35,287 bases of DNA from DASUDX01 sp036275365 (GTDB taxonomy: Bacteria > Pseudomonadota > Gammaproteobacteria > Nevskiales > Nevskiaceae). The position numbers and the translations under genes were made by a program. The notes under the pieces are model-generated. The model searched no databases and was not told the DNA's origin. It was given only the letters and a program-made list of their open reading frames with translations. The stretch spans positions 1 to 35,287 of the forward strand of contig DASUDX010000074.1 in the NCBI GenBank assembly GCA_036275365.1, in the 5' to 3' direction. Below are positions 17,639 to 25,293 of this stretch, piece by piece (the first letter of the stretch is position 1; every line of letters begins with the position of its first letter).

Positions 17639-18895
17639 ATGACCATGACCACGCCCCCGTCGCGCCTGGGTCTGGCGGTGTGCGCCCTGCTCGGACTGCC
17701 CGCCACCGCACCCGCCGCCGATGCCAGCTGGGAGATCGATACCGCCACGCTCTACTACGGCGAGAGCGGGCGGGTCTCCCTGCTCGAGCCGATGATCGCC
17801 GCCCGCCGCCGCTGGGATGACGATCGCAGCCTCGGCCTCAAGCTCACGCTCGATACCCTCACCGGTCCCTCGCCCAATGGCGCCACCCCGGCCGGCTCGG
17901 CGCAGACCATCAGCGGGCCCTCCGGCAACGGTGCCGCCACCACGGCGCCCGGGGAGATTCCGCTGGATGACCAGTTCCGCGACACCCGCGTGGCGCTGGC
18001 GGTGGACTACGCGGCACCGCTGCTTGGCGCCTGGACGGCCGCTTATGGCCTGAATGCGTCCAACGAGTACGACTATCTCTCCCTGGGTGGCTCGCTGCGC
18101 CTGCAGCGCGATTTCAACCAGCGCAACACCACCCTTGCGCTGGGCCTCGCCTACGCCAGCGACCGTCTCGAGCCGGTGGGCGGGGTGCCCCAGCCGCTCT
18201 CGGTGAAGGACGCCAGCGCCAAGGAGGACGGCAGCACCGACAGCAAGTCGGTCACCGATCTGCTGCTGGGCATCACCCAGATCATCGATCCGGTCAGCCT
18301 GGTGCGGGTCAATCTGGTGCTGAGCCAGTCCAGCGGCTATCTGAACGATCCCTACAAGATCCTCTCGGTGCTCGATGCCGAGGGCGAACCCCTGCGCTAT
18401 CTCTACGAGGGCCGGCCGGACCGCCGTCTCAAATCCGGTCTGTTTGCCGAATACCTGCGCGATATCGACGGCGACACCCTGCGCGGCAGCTATCGCTACC
18501 AGACCGATGACTGGGGCGTGGACAGCCATACCGTGGAGCTGGCCTACCGCCTGCCCTTCGCCGGACGGCAGTACATCGAGCCCCAGCTGCGCTACTACCA
18601 GCAGACCGCCGCGGACTTCTACCGGGTGGCGCTGGACGAGGCCGAGAGCGAGGGGCTGCAGGCGGCCACGGCCGACTACCGGCTGGGTGGAATGAGCAGC
18701 GTCACCATCGGCGCCCAGTACGGCTACCGCCTGCGCAGCGGCAGCGAGCTGAGCCTGCGGCTGGGCTACTACCTGCAGACGCCGGACCAGGGTCCGCTGC
18801 CGGCACAGGCGGCCGAAGGGCTGTCGCGCTTCGGCGAGCTGGTACCCGAGACCACCGCGGTGATGGCCACCGTCGGTTACCGGTTCTCCTGGTGA
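17639..18895 (+). CDS. DUF3570 outer-membrane beta-barrel protein
   Basis: 418 residues (a start at 17645 is equally possible). Signal peptide cleaved near APA-ADA; mature N-terminus WEIDTATLYYGESGRVSLLEP. Alternating aromatic strands, Asn/Asp turns and the terminal VGYRFSW are typical of an outer-membrane barrel. The DUF3570 marker segment LTLDTLTGPSPNGATPAG (about 69-86) is present, followed by a low-complexity Gly/Ser/Ala/Thr loop. D72-T-L-T-G-P-S78 resembles the ApbE flavinylation motif DxxSGAT/DxxTGA[ST], except for Pro in place of Ala. Function unknown. The stop overlaps the apbE-like GTG start, so expression of the two is coupled. Confidence 0.85.
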   Translation: MTMTTPPSRLGLAVCALLGLPATAPAADASWEIDTATLYYGESGRVSLLEPMIAARRRWDDDRSLGLKLTLDTLTGPSPNGATPAGSAQTISGPSGNGAATTAPGEIPLDDQFRDTRVALAVDYAAPLLGAWTAAYGLNASNEYDYLSLGGSLRLQRDFNQRNTTLALGLAYASDRLEPVGGVPQPLSVKDASAKEDGSTDSKSVTDLLLGITQIIDPVSLVRVNLVLSQSSGYLNDPYKILSVLDAEGEPLRYLYEGRPDRRLKSGLFAEYLRDIDGDTLRGSYRYQTDDWGVDSHTVELAYRLPFAGRQYIEPQLRYYQQTAADFYRVALDEAESEGLQAATADYRLGGMSSVTIGAQYGYRLRSGSELSLRLGYYLQTPDQGPLPAQAAEGLSRFGELVPETTAVMATVGYRFSW

Positions 18896-19764
18896 ACACG
18901 CGCGCGCCCCTGCGCTTCGAGGCCATGGCCAGCCCCTGGGAGATTCATCTTCCCGGGGCCCGGGCGGGGCTTCGCGAGACGGTGGCGGCGGCGGTGCTGG
19001 GCGAGGTCCGGCGGCTGGAGCACAAGTACAGCCGCTACCGCGATGACAGTGTGGTCCAGCAGATCAACCGCGCCGGCGGACAGGCGGTGACGGTGGACGA
19101 GGAGACCGCCCGGCTGATCGATTACGGCGCCCTGCTGTGGCAGCAGAGCGGCGGGCGCTTCGATCTCACCAGCGGCGTGCTGCGCCGGGTCTGGCGCTTC
19201 GGCCCGGGGGCTGCGCTGCCCGAGCCGGAGGCGGTGGCGGCGCTGCGGCCGCTGATCGGCTGGGAGCGGGTGCAGTGGTCTGGCCAGCGCCTGCAGATGC
19301 CGGCCGGGATGGAGCTCGATTTCGGCGGCATCGGCAAGGAGTACGCGGTCGATCGCGCGCTGGCGATCGCCGTGCGTCTGGATCCGGGGCCGGTGCTGAT
19401 CAACGGAGGCGGGGATCTCGCCGCCAGCGCGCCGCCGGCGCCGGATGAGCACTGGCGTGTCGGCCTCGACAACGGCTTTGGTCTGGCCGCACCCGGCCTG
19501 CAGCTGCGGCAGGGCGCGGTGGCCACCAGTGGCATCGCCCGTCGTCATCTGCAGTCCGGCAGCCGCCGCTACGGCCATCTGCTGGATCCCCGCTCGGGCT
19601 GGCCGGTGGCGGACGCGCCGCTGGCGGTGACGGTGCTCGCCGGCAGCTGCAGCGAGGCCGGCGCCCAGGCCACCCTGGCCCTGCTGCACGGCGCTGGCGC
19701 GCGCGGCTATCTGCAGGCCCAGGGCGTGGAACACTGGGTGCACGAGGCTGCGGCCGGGGGCTGA
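18892..19764 (+). CDS. apbE: ApbE-like FAD:protein FMN transferase, atypical
   Basis: 290 residues, shorter than the usual 330-350. The GTG at 18892 overlaps the DUF3570 stop (GTGA). ApbE motifs are recognisable: FDLTSGVLRRVWRFGPG, LDFGGIGKEYAVDRA, VLINGGGDL, VATSGIARRH and YGHLLDPRSGWPV. ApbE enzymes attach FMN through a phosphodiester bond to Thr/Ser of envelope proteins, using FAD and Mg2+. Two oddities: there is no signal peptide or lipobox, although the enzyme normally works outside the cytoplasm; and the conserved metal-binding Asp in the EADALAT-type motif is Gly257 here (EAGAQAT, with Thr261 kept). Either activity is altered, another residue replaces the ligand, or this clade is adapted to the DUF3570/DUF4266 cassette. 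Confidence 0.85.
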   Translation: MNTRAPLRFEAMASPWEIHLPGARAGLRETVAAAVLGEVRRLEHKYSRYRDDSVVQQINRAGGQAVTVDEETARLIDYGALLWQQSGGRFDLTSGVLRRVWRFGPGAALPEPEAVAALRPLIGWERVQWSGQRLQMPAGMELDFGGIGKEYAVDRALAIAVRLDPGPVLINGGGDLAASAPPAPDEHWRVGLDNGFGLAAPGLQLRQGAVATSGIARRHLQSGSRRYGHLLDPRSGWPVADAPLAVTVLAGSCSEAGAQATLALLHGAGARGYLQAQGVEHWVHEAAAGG

Positions 19765-19856
19765 ACGGAACACTCGACTCCGGCCGCACCGCCAGGCGAT
19801 CTCGCTGGACGGCCGGCGGACGGGGGCCGATCATAGCGGTCATCCCCGAGCACACT

Positions 19857-19860
19857 GGAG
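19857..19860 (+). promoter_or_regulatory. Ribosome binding site of ssb
   Basis: GGAG six bases before the ssb ATG. In the 102 bases between the apbE-like gene and ssb I see no LexA box and no promoter that I would defend. Confidence 0.5.
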
Positions 19861-19866
19861 GCCGTC

Positions 19867-20343
19867 ATGGCCCGCGGCGTCAACAAAGTCATTCTGATCG
19901 GCAATCTGGGCAAGGACCCCGAGGTCAAGACCTTCGGCAACGGCGGCAAGGTGGCCAACACCTCGCTCGCCACCAGCGAGAGCTGGACCGATCGCCAGTC
20001 CGGCGAGAAGAAGGAGCTCACCGAGTGGCACAACCTGGTGTTCAGCGACAAGCTCGCGGACATCGCCGAGCGCTATCTGAAGAAGGGCAGCAAGGTCTAC
20101 GTCGAAGGCTCGCTGCGCACCCGCAAGTGGCAGGACCAGAGCGGGGCGGATCGCTACACCACCGAGATCCGCGTGCGCGACATGCAGATGCTCGATGGTC
20201 GCGGCATGGATGACGGCGGTGGTGGCGGCGGCGGTTACGAGTCGCGCCGCAGCAGTGCCCCGGCCGCCGAGCGTGCCCCCAGCCGTCCCGCCCCGGCGCC
20301 TGCGCCGGCCAGCAGCTTCGAGGATGACGACATCCCGTTCTGA
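19867..20343 (+). CDS. ssb: Single-stranded DNA-binding protein (SSB)
   Basis: 158 residues. The OB fold begins MARGVNKVILIGNLGKDPEV and contains TEWHNLVFSDKLADIAERYL and KGSKVYVEGSLRTRKWQDQSG, all standard for SSB. A Gly-rich then Pro/Ala-rich linker leads to the acidic tip DDDIPF, which recruits repair and replication partners. It forms tetramers on single-stranded DNA in replication, recombination and repair. Its position near uvrA and the MFS gene is typical, but about 5 kb of kinase/regulator/DUF cassette sits between. Confidence 0.98.
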   Translation: MARGVNKVILIGNLGKDPEVKTFGNGGKVANTSLATSESWTDRQSGEKKELTEWHNLVFSDKLADIAERYLKKGSKVYVEGSLRTRKWQDQSGADRYTTEIRVRDMQMLDGRGMDDGGGGGGGYESRRSSAPAAERAPSRPAPAPAPASSFEDDDIPF

Positions 20344-20395
20344 AGCCGTCCCCAGTTGATCGGCGGACCCGCGCCAGCAGAGCAGCGGGCCGTCC

Positions 20396-20400
20396 GGAGG
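20396..20400 (+). promoter_or_regulatory. Ribosome binding site supporting the GTG start of the LuxR regulator
   Basis: GGAGG, followed by AGAG, lies ten bases before the GTG at 20411. It supports this GTG start over later internal starts. Confidence 0.6.
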
Positions 20401-20410
20401 AGAGTCCGCG

Positions 20411-23128
20411 GTGCCGAACACGGCCGCCCCCAGCCCCCGCCCGGGCGTCTATGCCTACAAGCTGCAGGCGCCGCCCGCGCGCGGCGGCCTGATCCATCGG
20501 CAGGCGCTGATGGCGCGCATCGCCGCCCATCCGGAGGCGCGGCTGGTGCTGCTGCAGGCGCCGGCCGGGCATGGCAAGACCACCTGTCTGCAGCAGCTGC
20601 GCGCGATCTGCGAGGCGCAAGGCCTGCTCTGCGGCTGGCTCAGCTGCGACGAGGCGGACAACGACAGCCGCCGCTTCTTCCTCCACCTGCTGGCCCTGGC
20701 CGCCGACCTCGCCCAGGCCGCCGGCCGCGCGCCCCTGCCCGAGGATGGCGCCATCCTCACCAGCCGGCGCCGCCGCTCGGACTGGATCATCGAGCGCCTG
20801 CAGGCGGTGGAGCGTCCGCTGGCCCTGTTCATCGACGAGTTCCAGCTGATTCACCACCCGACCCTGATCGGCTTCTTCCGCGATCTGTTCGAGCGCCTGC
20901 CCGACGGCATCCGGTTGTTCGTCGGCTCGCGCTCGCTGCCGGAGCTGGGTCTGTCGCGGCTGCTGGTGAACCAGCAGGCGCTGATGATCCGCGCCGAGGA
21001 CCTGCGCTTCTCGCGCGAGGAGGCCGAGGCCTTCCTCGGCGACCTGCAGCCCGCGCTGAGCAGCGCCGAGCGCGAGGCGATCTTCCGCCGCACCGAGGGC
21101 TGGCCGGCGGCGCTGCAGCTGTACCGGCTGGCGATGGCAAGCCCGGTGGTGCGGCAGTCGCTGCTCGAGACCGGCCAGGGCCGTCCGCGCGAGCTGGCCG
21201 AGTATCTGGCCGACAATGTGCTGGCCCTGCAGACCCCGGCGGTGCAGCGCTTCCTGCTGCGCAGCGCTCTGCTGCCGCGGCTGTGCGCGCCGCTGTGCGA
21301 CGCGGTGATGGAGGACAGCGGCTCCCAGGCCCAGCTGGCCGAGCTGGAGCGCGCCGGTCTGTTCCTGCGCGGGCTCGATGCCGAGGGGCGCTGGTTCAAG
21401 TTCCACACCCTGTTTGCATCCTTTCTTGCCGAGCAGCTGCAGGCCCGCGAGCCGGACACGGTGCGCGCCGTGCACCACCGGGCGGCCGACTGGCACGCCG
21501 CGAGCCAGGACTGGGAGGGGGTGATGCATCACGCGCTGGCGGCGGGCGAGATCGACCGCGCCGCCGAGACGCTCGAGCGCTGGTCGGCGGATCTGGTGGC
21601 TGCCGCCGCCCTGGTGACGCTGGAGCGCTGGAGCGCCCGGCTGCCCGAGGAGGCGATCACCCGCCGGCCGCGGCTGGCGGTTCGCACCGCCTGGGCACTG
21701 GTCTTCCTGCGCCGGCGCAGCCGCCTCGAGCCGCTGCTGCAGGCGCTGCGCGCGCGGCCGCCCGGTTCGCTGGCCGAGACCACCGATCCGCGCATCGTGC
21801 TGGCGATGGCGCAGGTCGGCGCCGATGACCCGCTGGGCGCCCATGCCATCGCCAGCCAGTGGCCCACCGAACCGGCGCCGGAGCTGGAAGGCTTCGCCGC
21901 CTTCGAGCTGGGCGCGGCGAGCAATCTGCGCGCCTTCCTGACGCTGGCGGCGGGCCAGTTCGATCTGGCCCGCGAGTACCTGGTGCAGGCCCGCGTCTAC
22001 AACAGCCGCTCGCAGGCGAGCTTCAGCCGCGGCTACACGATGGCGCTGGAGGGGCTGAGCCTGATGGCGCAGGGCCAGCTGCAGGCCGCACTCGAGCGCT
22101 ATGCCGAGGGCCTGCAGCCGATCCGTCGCGAAGTCGACAAGAGCCATGCGGCGGCCGCGCTGGTGTCCTGCTATGTGTGGGCGCTGTACGAGGCCAACCG
22201 GCTCGACGAGGCCGAGGCCCTGTTCGGCCAGTACCACCCGACCATCGCCGAGTCGGCGCTGCCTTACTTCCTGGTGCTGGCCTTCGTGGCGATGGCGCGC
22301 ATCCACGCCGTGCGCGGCCGGGCCGGCGCGGCGGAGGCGGTGCTCGATGAAGTGGACACCCTCTCCCACGAGCAGGGCTGGAAGCGTCCGCAGCAGATGA
22401 TCGTGTGGGAGCGGGTGCGCCGGGCGCTGATGGCCGGTGCGCTGGAGCGCGCCGAGGCGCTGGCGGCGCTGGCGCCGAGCGTCGAGCCGCTGCCCGGAGG
22501 CGGGGTGATGTTCGGCGAGGATCTCGAGGGCGAGCGGCTCGGCCGCATCCGTCTCGCCCTGCACGCGGGCCAGCTGGAGCGCGCGGCCGAGCTGCTGGCG
22601 GATGAGCAGACCCAGCAGCGCGAGCGCAGCCTGCGCCAGCTGCGTCTGCTGCTGCTCGAGGCGCTGCTGCAGCAGGCGCGTGGACAGCCCAATGCGGCGC
22701 AGCGCAGCCTGCGCCGCGCTCTGCAGCGGGTCGGACGCGAACCCTGGCAGCGCGCCTTCCTCGATGAGGGCGAGCCGCTGCTGGCGCTGCTGCGACAGGC
22801 CTACCAGAGCCGGTTGTCGATGGAGACCCGCGACAGCGCCGAGGAGTCCGAGCGGGCCCTGCTCGAGCGTCTGCTGCAGGCCTCGGGCATGGATCTGAGC
22901 CGCGCACCGGCCGGACCCGGCAGCGAGCCGCTGGGCGCCATCACCGAGCGCGAGCGCGAGATTCTCGAGTGGCTCTCGCGCGGGGCCTCCAACCGCGATA
23001 TCGCGCTGCGTCTGGCGGTGTCCGAGAACACCGTGAAGTTCCACCTCAAGAACCTCTACTCCAAGCTCGCCGTGGCCAGTCGTCTGCAGGCGATTTCCAG
23101 CGCGCGTCAGCTCGGTCTGGTCGAGTAG
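20411..23128 (+). CDS. MalT/AcoK-type LuxR family transcriptional activator (STAND ATPase)
   Basis: 905 residues. An N-terminal nucleotide-binding module has Walker A LQAPAGHGKTT (49-59) and Walker B LALFIDEFQLI (near 138). The middle is a long helical, TPR-like sensor region with Ala/Leu/Glu-rich repeats. The C-terminus is a LuxR-type helix-turn-helix: LGAITEREREILEWLSRGAS then DIALRLAVSENTVKFHLKNL. Such proteins bind a small inducer and ATP, oligomerise and activate RNA polymerase at neighbouring catabolic operons. Its position 201 bases upstream of the carboxylase operon, in the same direction, makes it the likely activator of that operon. Known acetone carboxylase operons usually use sigma54 activators (AcxR), so this would be a different control mode. 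The inducer is unknown. Confidence 0.92.
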   Translation: MPNTAAPSPRPGVYAYKLQAPPARGGLIHRQALMARIAAHPEARLVLLQAPAGHGKTTCLQQLRAICEAQGLLCGWLSCDEADNDSRRFFLHLLALAADLAQAAGRAPLPEDGAILTSRRRRSDWIIERLQAVERPLALFIDEFQLIHHPTLIGFFRDLFERLPDGIRLFVGSRSLPELGLSRLLVNQQALMIRAEDLRFSREEAEAFLGDLQPALSSAEREAIFRRTEGWPAALQLYRLAMASPVVRQSLLETGQGRPRELAEYLADNVLALQTPAVQRFLLRSALLPRLCAPLCDAVMEDSGSQAQLAELERAGLFLRGLDAEGRWFKFHTLFASFLAEQLQAREPDTVRAVHHRAADWHAASQDWEGVMHHALAAGEIDRAAETLERWSADLVAAAALVTLERWSARLPEEAITRRPRLAVRTAWALVFLRRRSRLEPLLQALRARPPGSLAETTDPRIVLAMAQVGADDPLGAHAIASQWPTEPAPELEGFAAFELGAASNLRAFLTLAAGQFDLAREYLVQARVYNSRSQASFSRGYTMALEGLSLMAQGQLQAALERYAEGLQPIRREVDKSHAAAALVSCYVWALYEANRLDEAEALFGQYHPTIAESALPYFLVLAFVAMARIHAVRGRAGAAEAVLDEVDTLSHEQGWKRPQQMIVWERVRRALMAGALERAEALAALAPSVEPLPGGGVMFGEDLEGERLGRIRLALHAGQLERAAELLADEQTQQRERSLRQLRLLLLEALLQQARGQPNAAQRSLRRALQRVGREPWQRAFLDEGEPLLALLRQAYQSRLSMETRDSAEESERALLERLLQASGMDLSRAPAGPGSEPLGAITEREREILEWLSRGASNRDIALRLAVSENTVKFHLKNLYSKLAVASRLQAISSARQLGLVE

Positions 23129-23137
23129 GCCGCGCCT

Positions 23138-23149
23138 ACCCAGCTGGGT
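23138..23149. promoter_or_regulatory. Perfect 12-bp palindrome, candidate operator of the carboxylase operon
   Basis: ACCCAGCTGGGT, in the context CTACCCAGCTGGGTGG, lies 10 bases after the LuxR-regulator stop. TAGCCT (23174-23179) lies about 30 bases from its centre, the distance expected between a LuxR-type box centred at -42.5 and the -10 element. No -35 element is visible, fitting an activator-dependent promoter. Assignment to the adjacent MalT-like regulator is inference. Confidence 0.4.
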
Positions 23150-23247
23150 GGGGGCGCGTTCCAGGCGCCTCGCTAGCCTCCATCGCACAACCAACAACTG
23201 GCAGCGGCCGCGAGGCCAGCCGCTGGTGCGGGTGCCGGCCGGCACCG

Positions 23248-23256
23248 AAGGAGAGG
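23248..23256 (+). promoter_or_regulatory. Strong ribosome binding site before a leader ORF
   Basis: AAGGAGAGG lies 2 bases before the ATG at 23259, with the core GGAG at 7 bases. It is the best Shine-Dalgarno match in this region and points at the tiny ORF rather than directly at the carboxylase gene. Confidence 0.5.
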
Positions 23257-23258
23257 CG

Positions 23259-23333
23259 ATGAGCAGTGGGCAGCAGCAGCCGCATCCCCCCCGTCAGCTG
23301 CACAGGCAGCCCCGCGCGGGAGCCCGGCGATGA
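23259..23333 (+). CDS. Possible 24-residue leader peptide coupled to the first carboxylase gene
   Basis: ATG at 23259 with a strong ribosome binding site; 24 codons rich in Gln, Pro, His and Arg (starts MSSGQQQPHPPRQ, ends RAGARR), stop TGA at 23331-23333 overlapping the ATG of the HyuA-type gene (ATGA). It has no recognisable family, no signal peptide and no lipobox. It could be a translational leader that sets expression of the carboxylase, or a chance ORF. The HyuA gene has its own modest GGGAG at 23318-23322, so it need not depend on the leader. Confidence 0.35.
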   Translation: MSSGQQQPHPPRQLHRQPRAGARR

Positions 23334-25279
23334 ATGCACCGGCACCGCGCCCGCAGACCGCCGGGCACCTGATCAACATCGACAACGGCGGCACCCTCAC
23401 CGACATCTGCGTGATCGCCGCCGACGGTCGCGTGCATCGCACCAAGACGGTGACCACGCCGCACGATCTATCGCGCTGCCTGTTCGACGGGCTGCGCAAG
23501 GTGTCGCGCTCGCTCTACGGCGAGGAGGATCTGCAGCGCCTGCTGCTGGCCACCGACTATCTGCGCTACTCCACCACCCAGGGCACCAATGCGCTGGTGG
23601 AGCGCAAGGGGCCGCGCCTGGGGCTGATCACCGCCGGCACGCTGGAGGGATCGGCGCTGGCGACGCTCGACAGCGGCCTGTTCGAGTCGCTGGTGGGCGG
23701 GCGCTACACCCATCTGGATCTCGGCAGTGGCGAGGCGGCTCTGGAGACCGCGGTGACCCGTGCGGTCACCGCGCTGACCTCGGCCGGCGCCAACCGCCTG
23801 GTGGTGGCGGTCGGCGGCGCCGGCAGCGAGGCCGAGGAGAAGCGCCTCAAGCGCATCCTGCTGCGCAAGTTCCCGCAGCATCTGCTCGGGGCGGTGCCCA
23901 TCCTCTACGCCCACGAGGTGGTGGCCGATGAGCAGGACACCCGCCGCGCCTGGACCGCGCTGTTCAATGCTTTCCTGCATCCGGCGATGGAGCGCTTCCT
24001 GTACCGCGCAGAGGCGCAGCTGCGCCAGTACCGCACCCGCAATCCGCTGCTGATCTTCCGCAACGATGGCCAGGCGGCGCGGGTGGCCAAGACCATCGCG
24101 GTGAAGACCTATAGCTCCGGGCCGCGCGGCGGCGCCGAGGGGGCGCGGGCGCTCGCCGCCCACTACGGTTTCGCTCGCCTGCTGTCGATGGACATCGGCG
24201 GCACCACCACCGACATCGGGCTGGTGGAGAACGGCGAGGTCCGCACCGAGCGGCGTGGCCGCATCGAGGGCGTGCCCAGCTCCTTCCCGCTCTGCGATGT
24301 CACCAGCGTCGGCGTCGGCGGCAGCTCCATCCTGCGGGTGGTCGAGGGCCGCATCGAGGTCGGTCCGGACAGCGTCGGCGGCGCCCCCGGCCCGGCCTGC
24401 TTCGGCTTCGGCGGCCGCGAGGCCACCATCACCGATGTGTTCCTGCTCAAGGGTCTGCTCGATCCGGCCTCGTACTTCGGCGGCGAGATGCGTATCGATG
24501 TCGAGCGCGCCCGCGCCGCCGTGCAGGAGCGCCTGGCCACTCCGCTGGGGCTGGGTCTGGAGGCGGCGGTCGCTGCGGCCGAGAGCGCCTGGGTGGAAAA
24601 GGTGGCGCGCAGCCTGCGCAGCGCCACCGCCGGCCATCCGGAGACCGTGCTCGCCGCCTTCGGCGGCGCCGGGCCCTTCCTCGCCTGCCGGATTGCCGAG
24701 GCGGCGGGTCTCTCGCGCGTGATCATCCCGGGGCTGGCGGCGGTGTTCTCCGCCTTCGGCATCGGCTTTTCCGACATCGGCCATGTCTACGACCAGCGCC
24801 TGCCGAGTGCCGATGCGGCGAGCCTGGAGGCGGTGCGCCAGCAGCTGCTCGAGCAGGCGCGGCGCGGCCTGTTCGCCGAGGGCGCGAGCCTCGAGCAATG
24901 CCAGCTGCAGTTCACCCTGCAGGTCACCGTCGGGGATCAGGAGTCGAGCCGGCCGCTGGCGGCGGATGCCGGCCTGCCCGCCGATCTGCCGAAGGGCGCC
25001 GCGCTGAGCCTGCATCTGGAGGCGATCAAGCCGATCAGCCATGCCCGGCTCGAGGGTCGCTTTGGTGTGGCCACCCAGCCAGCGCAGGCCCAGGGCAGCC
25101 GCCAGGTGGCGGGTCAGGCGCTGCCGCTGTACCGCATGGAACAGCAGCCGGCCGGCGCCCAGGCCAGCGGACCGGCGGTGCTGGAGGAGGCCTTCTTCAC
25201 CTGCGAGCTGCAGGCCGGCTGGCGCTTCGAACTCAACAGCGCCGGCGATCTGCTGCTCACCGCGGTTTCCAGTTCCTAG
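23330..25279 (+). CDS. Hydantoinase/oxoprolinase (HyuA) family protein, acetophenone carboxylase ApcA-like subunit
   Basis: 649 residues, about 70 kDa, matching the first subunit of the five-gene acetophenone carboxylase of Aromatoleum. The hydantoinase A N-terminal domain starts HLINIDNGGTLTDICV (phosphate-1 loop at 18-25), with YSTTQGTNALVERKGPRLG; the second ATPase motif is SMDIGGTTTDIG near 286-297, and a GGAGPFLACRIAEAAGLSRV block follows. In the carboxylase family these subunits bind ATP and phosphorylate substrate or bicarbonate for ketone carboxylation in the cytoplasm. The first loop reads DNGGTLTD instead of DxGGTFTD, a slight departure. The last codons, VSSS, lie in a dispersed repeat (see 25265-25293). 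It is the first large gene of a run continuing to 35283. Confidence 0.88.
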   Translation: MNAPAPRPQTAGHLINIDNGGTLTDICVIAADGRVHRTKTVTTPHDLSRCLFDGLRKVSRSLYGEEDLQRLLLATDYLRYSTTQGTNALVERKGPRLGLITAGTLEGSALATLDSGLFESLVGGRYTHLDLGSGEAALETAVTRAVTALTSAGANRLVVAVGGAGSEAEEKRLKRILLRKFPQHLLGAVPILYAHEVVADEQDTRRAWTALFNAFLHPAMERFLYRAEAQLRQYRTRNPLLIFRNDGQAARVAKTIAVKTYSSGPRGGAEGARALAAHYGFARLLSMDIGGTTTDIGLVENGEVRTERRGRIEGVPSSFPLCDVTSVGVGGSSILRVVEGRIEVGPDSVGGAPGPACFGFGGREATITDVFLLKGLLDPASYFGGEMRIDVERARAAVQERLATPLGLGLEAAVAAAESAWVEKVARSLRSATAGHPETVLAAFGGAGPFLACRIAEAAGLSRVIIPGLAAVFSAFGIGFSDIGHVYDQRLPSADAASLEAVRQQLLEQARRGLFAEGASLEQCQLQFTLQVTVGDQESSRPLAADAGLPADLPKGAALSLHLEAIKPISHARLEGRFGVATQPAQAQGSRQVAGQALPLYRMEQQPAGAQASGPAVLEEAFFTCELQAGWRFELNSAGDLLLTAVSSS

Positions 25280-25293
25280 TGTCCGGTTCCCAG
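25265..25293 (-). repeat. 29-bp repeat, inverted copy 1 (apcA-like 3' end)
   Basis: Its reverse complement matches 27952-27980 at 26 of 29 positions. The element consists of degenerate seven-to-eight-base units related to CTGGAAAC. It covers the last codons and TAG stop of the first HyuA gene. Confidence 0.75.

Noticed and set aside
20042..23245. A 1067-codon open frame on the minus strand opposite ssb and the LuxR regulator
   Set aside because: It spans two well-recognised genes and has the low-complexity Gln/Arg/Leu composition typical of antisense GC shadows.
23259..23333. Leader ORF as a PqqA-like or other RiPP precursor
   Set aside because: It has no Glu/Tyr pair as in PqqA, no Cys/Ser/Thr-rich core, and no maturation enzyme nearby; a translational leader is the simpler view.
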